A DNA stretch of 25,498 nt from a virus, in the IMG/VR virus record IMGVR_UViG_3300034107_000924, positions 1-25,498 of that record. The stretch is one strand, 5' to 3'. This document shows, piece by piece, positions 20,910 through 25,498 of the stretch (position 1 is the stretch's first letter; every line of letters begins with the position of its first letter). The position numbers were made by a program, and so were the translations under genes. Under the pieces are notes generated by a model, which did not search any database, had not been told where the DNA came from, and saw only the letters and a program-made list of their open reading frames with translations.

Positions 20910-21539
20910 ATGGAACTGCCCGAAATTTTCACCGGCACCCCGACCCCATCCAAATGGGCCGCCCTCGGCGAGTATCTGCGCAGCGGCGGGATCCGCAGCG
21001 GCCCCGGCTTGCTGATGCGCAAAGTCGGCAACCAGGTCATTCTGAGCAACCGCCGGCGCGGTGCCGGATCCGGCGGTGGCGGCGCGCCCACCACCTGCTT
21101 CTTCGGCGAGCTCACCACCTATCCGGTCGGTGGCGTCACCAAGACCGGCATCCGTGGCGGCACCATCCAAGCGGGCATCAAAAACTTCAACGTCCCCAAC
21201 AAGGAGCTCAACCTCGCCTCCACCGGGGTCACCCTGTTCTATCTGGAAATCGCCGTCACCGCCAACAATGACGACGCGGGCGAAATCCTGCTCCCCGGCA
21301 TCGAAACCAGCACCGAAACCACCCCCTCAGGATTCTGGAAATCCGTCTCCTGGACGGCGGAACCGGTCACCCAATACCCCGCAAACACCCGCCCGATCGT
21401 GACCACCGGCGTCGGCAAGATCATCATCCCGATTGGCAAGCTCACCATCGCGGCGGGCGCGGCCACGCTTGAAGCGGTCGGCTGCGGCAATATCACGATC
21501 AACCACTGCGGCGGAACCCTAACGGCAGCGCGAGGATGA
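20910..21539 (+). CDS. Putative virion protein with Gly-rich linker
   Basis: A 209-residue protein starting two bases after the previous stop. The first 55 residues (MELPEIFTGTPTPSKWAALG, then LLMRKVGNQVILSNRRRG) lead to a Gly-rich linker (GAGSGGGGAPT) and a beta-rich C-terminal domain (FGELTTYPVGGVTKTGIRGG, FYLEIAVTANNDDAGEILLP). An N-terminal attachment segment, a linker and a beta domain recall tail fibre or virion adaptor proteins; that is inference. The end overlaps the next gene by four bases (ATGA, 21536-21539). Confidence 0.5.
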   Translation: MELPEIFTGTPTPSKWAALGEYLRSGGIRSGPGLLMRKVGNQVILSNRRRGAGSGGGGAPTTCFFGELTTYPVGGVTKTGIRGGTIQAGIKNFNVPNKELNLASTGVTLFYLEIAVTANNDDAGEILLPGIETSTETTPSGFWKSVSWTAEPVTQYPANTRPIVTTGVGKIIIPIGKLTIAAGAATLEAVGCGNITINHCGGTLTAARG

Positions 21540-22993
21540 ACGTCCTGACCTCGCAAGACGTGGCCCTGATTGGCTGTTGCCCGTGCCAGCCGGATGCCTG
21601 CGAGGCACCGAGGAAGGAATGTCAGAGCATCAGCGTTGCGGCATGCGGTTTCAGCTTACCCGCGCTCTCGACTGTTCCGGCGGAAGATCGCTGTAAGATT
21701 TTCCGCAAGCGAGAGGAGAAATTTCACCGTGCGATGACTGAAACCGGAGAGGATCCCGGTGTTTATACTTACGTTGGAAGCGAAGACACGACCATCACCG
21801 CTACACATCAAAACGACTATGTGACCGTCGGCACGGGCGATGCAGCTGTGCGAACATGCACCACCCGCCAGTTCTCTACATCGTATTCATTCACTGATAA
21901 CGAAACAATCACGCCAGACGACGAGGAAATCGACCCAACCGTGACGGTATCGGTTGTGTCATCAACCTCGGGTATTGATTCTCCATGCTCTGGAACTTTC
22001 TCGGTATCCTCCACAGGATCCCCCGGCGAAAGCGGCGAATACAATATCTGCCCCCTGCCGGGAGTTGGAGAACCGACAGTCGATTGGACCTATTCAACGC
22101 TCGGTATATTCACGAAGGTTGATTTGGACACTTTCGGAGCGCCCCCGCTTTTGGACGGTCACATCACCGACACCTTGACTGTAAAGTTTCTGGAACCCGT
22201 CACCATCGCCAGCCTGACCGCTGAGATCGAGGTAAGGAAAACCATGATTTCAGGTGAAGACTGGCCCGGCTCGGATTGTTCATCTCAGGTCGAGTTTTCC
22301 TACGGCTACGAAGACCCGCCGGAAATCCCCGACCCCGCGCCCGATCCGCCCGATCCTGTGCCTGAACTCGCAGTCGTTTGCGAGCAGGTTTCCGCCGTCA
22401 CCAAAGCCCGCTACCGCGTCGGTATTCCCGCCGGCGCACGCTGGGACGCGATCACCGCCGAATGGCTGGCCTGGGACGCGGCAGGCGAGGAGGACGAAGA
22501 GCGCGGCGAGGAACCCCCGAAAACCACGCTCGATGCCGCTCATGCCGCGTGGGAGATCGCGCATGCCGCCTGGACTGCCGCCGACCCGGACGAGCGCGGA
22601 GAGGAACCGTTGGAGCCGACGAAGCGCACCACCTACGAACTCCAGTGGGACGAGGTCTTCTTCCCGGCGGAGTGGGAAGCATGGCGAACACTCCAAGACG
22701 CCTTCGATGCCGCCACCGCCGCGCATGCAATCTGGGAGGATGCCGACCCCGACGACCGGGGCGACGAACCCGTCATCCCCGATGACCCCGGCGCGGAACC
22801 CGCGCCCGCGCCATCGTTAGTCACCTCGCGCTCGTGGGTTTACGGCGGCGCGGACGAATGGTCCGGGTGGTTCGAGATCCCGATTCCCGAAGGCCCAGGC
22901 GAGACCCGGGTCGTCAACCTGCTCGTCATCTGTTACCGCTCCGCATCCTTAGGCCAAAAGCCAACCGCACACGGGGAGGTCTATGAACTCTGA
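21536..22993 (+). CDS. Virion-associated protein with WxxADPDERGEEP repeats
   Basis: A 485-residue protein. The N-terminus is Cys-rich (IGCCPCQPDACEAPRKECQS). Residues about 80-280 are Thr/Ser-rich and beta-like and have lower GC than the neighbouring genes (about nucleotides 21640-22260). Residues 313-412 contain three copies of a Trp-initiated acidic repeat: WDAAGEEDEERGEEP at 313, WTAADPDERGEEP at 346 and WEDADPDDRGDEP at 400, separated by Ala/His-rich helices (AAHAAWEIAHAAW). The last 50 residues return to beta structure (SRSWVYGGADEWSGWFEIPI). No family recognised. The repeat and the surface-like composition suggest an exposed virion protein, which is inference. Confidence 0.5.
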   Translation: MNVLTSQDVALIGCCPCQPDACEAPRKECQSISVAACGFSLPALSTVPAEDRCKIFRKREEKFHRAMTETGEDPGVYTYVGSEDTTITATHQNDYVTVGTGDAAVRTCTTRQFSTSYSFTDNETITPDDEEIDPTVTVSVVSSTSGIDSPCSGTFSVSSTGSPGESGEYNICPLPGVGEPTVDWTYSTLGIFTKVDLDTFGAPPLLDGHITDTLTVKFLEPVTIASLTAEIEVRKTMISGEDWPGSDCSSQVEFSYGYEDPPEIPDPAPDPPDPVPELAVVCEQVSAVTKARYRVGIPAGARWDAITAEWLAWDAAGEEDEERGEEPPKTTLDAAHAAWEIAHAAWTAADPDERGEEPLEPTKRTTYELQWDEVFFPAEWEAWRTLQDAFDAATAAHAIWEDADPDDRGDEPVIPDDPGAEPAPAPSLVTSRSWVYGGADEWSGWFEIPIPEGPGETRVVNLLVICYRSASLGQKPTAHGEVYEL

Positions 22994-23165
22994 GGCCCCG
23001 TTGTGGCCGCGCCCGCGCAAGCGCTCAGGCTATGCGCTGGGCACGCCGGAGCGGCCGGTGGGCATGGTGATCGCCCCACCGCCACCCGGCGCGTCCACGG
23101 TGGCGCGCTGCAAGACCTGCGGCCCGGCCCTGCCACCCCCGGTTGACCCGCCCCGGCCGTCATGA
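22983..23165 (+). CDS. Small Pro-rich hypothetical protein
   Basis: A 60-residue Pro-rich protein (MNSEAPLWPRPRKRSGYALG). It begins inside the end of the preceding gene, with a strong GGGGAGGT ribosome-binding site at 22973-22980, and ends in an ATGA overlap with the next gene. The clear ribosome-binding site and coupling on the downstream side support real translation. A CKTC pair is the only motif. Function unknown. Confidence 0.5.
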   Translation: MNSEAPLWPRPRKRSGYALGTPERPVGMVIAPPPPGASTVARCKTCGPALPPPVDPPRPS

Positions 23166-23938
23166 TCGCCGTCCGGATCGACACCTCCAACCTCGAAGCC
23201 GCCATTGCCGAGTTTGCCACCCTCACCCGCAAGGACCTCGACCAGGTGACCCGGCAGCAAGCGGGGATCCTGGTCGGCCACGTCATCGCCGTCACCCCAC
23301 CGGGCGGCAAAGGCGGGCAGGCGATGACAGACACCGGCGGCATCGCCCTCGAAGCCAAAAAACGCGGGGAGGCCAGCATCGCCGCCGATATCGCCCGGCT
23401 GTTTCCCACCTCCACCCTCAAGCACGACACGCTCGTCGGCATGGTCAACGCCGGATTTGAATTCCAGACCGGCAAGGGCCACAAGGACATCGTGCGCGAG
23501 GTGGCGGAAAGCGCGGCGGATCTGGCCCGCGTCCACCAGTTCGCCCGTAATCCGCGCACCGGCCGCACCCGCAAGATGAAGGGCATCGGCATGGCCGTCA
23601 CCCGCAAGGCGGTCCTCAAGCAATACATCAGGCAGGAAATGGCCAAGGTCGGCAAACTCAACGCCGGGTGGATCAACGCCGCCCGCGAACTCAAGACCGC
23701 CGGCCGCGCCGTGCCCGCCTGGATCACCCGCCATGGTGCCGGGCGTGGCGGGGCCGATATCAAAACTCGCACCGGCCGCATCTCGATCACCATTTTCAAT
23801 TCAGAGATTTGGTTCCCCAACGGCATGCAGTCCCGGGTGGCGCTGGCCATCGGCCGCCGCGAGCGTGGCCTGATCAAAGCCCTGGAAGCGGTGCTCGCCC
23901 GCCGCGCCGCAGCGGCCCAGCGGCGCATGGGCCGTTGA
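23162..23938 (+). CDS. Tail completion-type protein
   Basis: A 258-residue basic protein. Its start (MIAVRIDTSNLEAAIAEFAT) with a helix-strand N-terminus and the following LVGHVIAVTPPGGKGGQAMT pattern fit the gp10/gpZ-type head-tail completion family, in which an N-terminal helix is followed by 'vtPvdTG'. The middle and C-terminus are long and basic (ARNPRTGRTRKMKGIGMAVT, GRRERGLIKALEAVLARRAA), so the protein is longer than common HK97 gp10 (about 110-150 residues) and nearer to gpZ (about 190). It is placed directly before the tail terminator and tube genes, which agrees with the order in lambda (Z-U-V). Confidence 0.6.
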   Translation: MIAVRIDTSNLEAAIAEFATLTRKDLDQVTRQQAGILVGHVIAVTPPGGKGGQAMTDTGGIALEAKKRGEASIAADIARLFPTSTLKHDTLVGMVNAGFEFQTGKGHKDIVREVAESAADLARVHQFARNPRTGRTRKMKGIGMAVTRKAVLKQYIRQEMAKVGKLNAGWINAARELKTAGRAVPAWITRHGAGRGGADIKTRTGRISITIFNSEIWFPNGMQSRVALAIGRRERGLIKALEAVLARRAAAAQRRMGR

Positions 23939-23953
23939 CTACCCGCCGCCAGC

Positions 23954-24355
23954 ATGACCCGCGCTCTCGTCATTGCCGCCATCCGCGACTTCCTGATTTC
24001 CGAATACACCGGGCCGGTCGCGATCCACCCGGAAGTGAACGACGAGGTCATGCTGCCGCCCTACGCCGTGATCCGGATCGGCTCGGCGGATCAGCTCTAC
24101 CCGGGGCAGGCGGAAATCTGGGACCTTAATATCCTCATCGGCGTCTTCCACGACGCGGACGTCACCCCCGCCGAGACGGCCGAAGCGCAGGCCGGCGCGT
24201 TGTTCGCCGTCCTCGATGATCCCGTCCCGCTGTTTACCGACTCCGCCAGCACGCTGGCCTGGTCCACCCTCGAGCGCAGTGCGGTCGAGGCCAGCATCGT
24301 CGAAAACCGCTGGCAGCACGTCGCCGGCTACCGCGGCATCGTCGCTCCGGTGTAA
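23954..24355 (+). CDS. Tail terminator protein (gpU-like)
   Basis: A 133-residue protein (lambda gpU is 131). It begins with MTRALVIAAIRDFLISEYTG and has strands LPPYAVIRIGSADQLYPGQA and IWDLNILIGVFHDADV. The helix-strand pattern, size and place between the completion protein and the tube protein agree with the U family, which forms the ring that stops tail-tube growth and joins the tail to the head. Assignment rests mainly on context and size. Confidence 0.6.
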   Translation: MTRALVIAAIRDFLISEYTGPVAIHPEVNDEVMLPPYAVIRIGSADQLYPGQAEIWDLNILIGVFHDADVTPAETAEAQAGALFAVLDDPVPLFTDSASTLAWSTLERSAVEASIVENRWQHVAGYRGIVAPV

Positions 24356-24381
24356 AATTTGACACCCCGCCAGCTGCCATC

Positions 24382-24774
24382 ATGGCAGCGTCAATCAAGG
24401 GAGTTCAGGTTATTTGGGGAGTGCCGGCAGGCGCGATCACCGGCGCGCACAGCGTCGTCACGGCCGGCATCATCGAGAGCTTCGAGATCACCAACGGCGG
24501 CGGCACCACCGTCATCACTGATGAGGATGACGATCCGGTCACCCGCATCGATCACAATGCCGAGCGCAAGGTCGCCCTTTCGGTGGTCTGCAAGGCCACC
24601 ACCATCCTCCCCGCCAAAGGCGTCGAACTCACCGGCCTCGGCACCATCGACGGCGTGAACTTCGCCACCGGCCGCGTCTTCGTTGACGATGCCAAGGCGG
24701 TCTACTCCCAGGGTGCGGTGAAGAAAATCAGCATCTCCGCCACCCACTATCCGATCATGGCCGCTGATGCCTAA
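24382..24774 (+). CDS. Major tail tube-like protein
   Basis: A 130-residue protein (MAASIKGVQVIWGVPAGAIT, VTAGIIESFEITNGGGTTVI, then KVALSVVCKATTILPAKGVE). Beta-rich with a long loop, as in short tail tube proteins; gene order (terminator, tube, chaperone) is right. Lambda gpV is longer (246 residues), so this could be a compact tube protein of the kind found in shorter tail modules. The gene is followed by a tRNA and then by the tail assembly chaperone. Moderate confidence in the exact role. Confidence 0.55.
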   Translation: MAASIKGVQVIWGVPAGAITGAHSVVTAGIIESFEITNGGGTTVITDEDDDPVTRIDHNAERKVALSVVCKATTILPAKGVELTGLGTIDGVNFATGRVFVDDAKAVYSQGAVKKISISATHYPIMAADA

Positions 24775-24785
24775 CATCCTCTGAT

Positions 24786-24857
24786 CGCGGGAAAGGCAAC
24801 CGGTCCGCCAGCGGACTCATAATCCGCCGCTTGTGGGTTCGATTCCCGCTCCCGCAA
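24786..24857 (+). tRNA. tRNA with CAU anticodon, initiator-like
   Basis: A 72-base cloverleaf (without CCA). Acceptor stem: 24786-24792 pairs with 24850-24856 at six of seven positions, the first being a C-A mismatch (C1-A72), a hallmark of bacterial initiator tRNA. D stem GGC/GCC (24795-24797, 24807-24809) with G-C at 11-24, also an initiator-type purine-pyrimidine pair. Anticodon stem GCGGA/TCCGC (24811-24815, 24823-24827) around the loop CTCATAA, so the anticodon is CAU. Variable loop five bases; T stem 24833-24837 with 24845-24849. Discriminator A73, then CTC instead of CCA. Position 8 is A (normally U) and only two G-C pairs border the loop, unlike standard initiators. It lies between tail genes, which is unusual. 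Confidence 0.75.
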
Positions 24858-24871
24858 CTCCCACCGCCGTC

Positions 24872-25396
24872 ATGTCCGCCCTCGCCACCGCCGAGCCGAC
24901 GCTCCACGACATCGCCGCCGCCATGCAGGCCAGCGATGGCAAGACCCCCACCGCGGTGCTCGATGCGTTCCTGCCCAAGCCCGCCAGCCACCTCGGCCAG
25001 GCGCTGGTGCCGCTCTCCGCCGGCCACGAATTGTTGCTCGCCCAGACCGGCCACCCACTGTCCACCGGCGAAGCCTGGCAGGACATCGATGTGCTGATGG
25101 CGCTGTTCATTTTCGCCAACCCCTCGCGCCTTCTGTTCGGCCTGGTTGCCGATGGCAGCTTCGAGGCCGAGTTCTTCGCCTTCATCGACCGCATCCCCAC
25201 CGCCGATATTCCGCGACTCGGTCAGGACATGGTCGCCCACTGGGTGCGCAACCGCGCCACCGCCCTGGCCATGGAATCCGAGCACTCCACCGCTCAAAAA
25301 AAAACGGCGGCTTCGGCTGGTGGCTCAACACTCTCAGCACGGCTTGCAAAGTCTACGGCTGGAGTCCGGACATGGCTCTCCACGACGTTCCGCTAG
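24872..25396 (+). CDS. Tail assembly chaperone (gpG-like), frame-0 product
   Basis: A 174-residue protein starting at ATG 24872, 14 bases after the tRNA. An open frame reaches back to 24833 inside the tRNA, which I reject. Helices (SALATAEPTLHDIAAAMQAS, QDIDVLMALFIFANPSRLLF, AEFFAFIDRIPTADIPRLG) have the all-helical make-up of tail chaperones. At 25296-25304 there is a run of nine A. In frame 0 the protein goes on with KKTAASAGGS and a meaningless basic tail to a stop at 25394-25396. A shift of -1 at the A run gives a well-behaved continuation. In lambda the matching proteins are gpG and gpGT, where the frameshift product recruits the tape measure. Confidence 0.75.
   Translation: MSALATAEPTLHDIAAAMQASDGKTPTAVLDAFLPKPASHLGQALVPLSAGHELLLAQTGHPLSTGEAWQDIDVLMALFIFANPSRLLFGLVADGSFEAEFFAFIDRIPTADIPRLGQDMVAHWVRNRATALAMESEHSTAQKKTAASAGGSTLSARLAKSTAGVRTWLSTTFR
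25296..25304 (+). promoter_or_regulatory. -1 frameshift slippery site
   Basis: Nine consecutive A residues (25296-25304) follow a CAA codon start; the heptamer A-AAA-AAA fits a -1 slippery sequence, with frame-0 codons AAA AAA ACG. After the slip the next codon is AAC. The sequence beyond is GC-rich, but I have not verified a stimulatory hairpin or pseudoknot. Confidence 0.7.
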
Positions 25397-25498
25397 TCCA
25401 GATCTTCGCGCTCAACGCCTGCCACGCCTGGGGCGAAGGGCTGTCGGTCGCCGGGGTCTCCTATGAGGACCAGGACATGCACGCCGCCCTCGCCCGCA
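25303..25498 (+). CDS. Frameshifted extension of the tail chaperone (gpT-like, partial)
   Basis: The -1 frame from codon AAC at 25303 reads NGGFGWWLNTLSTACKVYGW, then SPDMALHDVPLVQIFALNAC, HAWGEGLSVAGVSYEDQDMH and further, without a stop to the end of the window. Conserved-looking aromatic and small residues, in contrast to the Ser/Arg-rich frame-0 tail, show that this is the real coding frame downstream. The segment cannot be made on its own, because no start codon with a ribosome-binding site precedes it; it is expressed as the long fusion. Its C-terminus lies beyond the window. Confidence 0.7.

Noticed and set aside
24833-24871. GTG start of the tail chaperone inside the tRNA
   Set aside because: It would start in the T stem of the tRNA; the ATG at 24872 follows the tRNA and gives the expected helical N-terminus.
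25146-25466. Third-frame open frame (106 residues) across the frameshift region
   Set aside because: Ser/Pro-rich translation; the aromatic-rich -1 frame fits tail chaperones far better.

Overview
The window is a contiguous piece of a tailed double-stranded DNA phage or prophage. It holds no ribosomal, metabolic or other clear host gene. The base composition is GC-rich (by eye roughly 60% or a little more), and almost all genes lie on the + strand with 4-base ATGA or GTGA overlaps. The morphogenesis genes (GpA-type terminase, gpW-like joiner, lambda-type portal, S78 protease joined to an HK97-fold capsid protein, FII-like connector, tail completion, terminator, tube and chaperone proteins) point to a long-tailed, lambda-like siphovirus of a Gram-negative-type host. 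A Verrucomicrobiota or Pseudomonadota host is possible, but nothing here proves it. No integrase, lysis gene or classical immunity repressor is inside the window, so the lifestyle is undecided.

Layout. 1-5190: early genes of mostly unknown function. These include a putative ssDNA-binding protein with an ExoX-like tail, a RAMP-like protein, a 55-residue Cys-rich protein and a coiled-coil protein. Several are preceded by peculiar long leaders made almost only of A, C and T in simple repeats. 5188-7709: a tightly coupled recombination/replication operon with a RusA-type Holliday junction resolvase and a Pif1/RecD-like helicase. 7710-9101: small accessory genes of lower GC, two of them zinc-ribbon proteins. 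9101-11773: a large primase-helicase. 11774-11933: a complex set of inverted repeats with four 9-bp iterons, the best origin candidate. 11934-18458: HNH endonuclease, small and large terminase, joiner, portal and protease-capsid fusion, closed by an intrinsic terminator. 18552-19042: head-completion genes. 19039-20168: a two-gene reverse-strand cassette (HTH protein and LmbU-like regulator) inserted among late genes. 20185-25498: virion and tail genes, a CAU tRNA with initiator-like features, and a tail-assembly chaperone with a -1 programmed frameshift that runs off the window.

How it fits together: the left half makes DNA-binding, primase-helicase, helicase and resolvase functions for replication and recombination. 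The HNH-terminase pair then packages DNA into the lambda-like head, and the right end builds the tail. The most notable signals are the origin-like repeat complex, the initiator-like tRNA, the LmbU-like/HTH reverse cassette, the repeated G-poor leaders, the RAMP-like protein and the possible internal start in the protease-capsid fusion.
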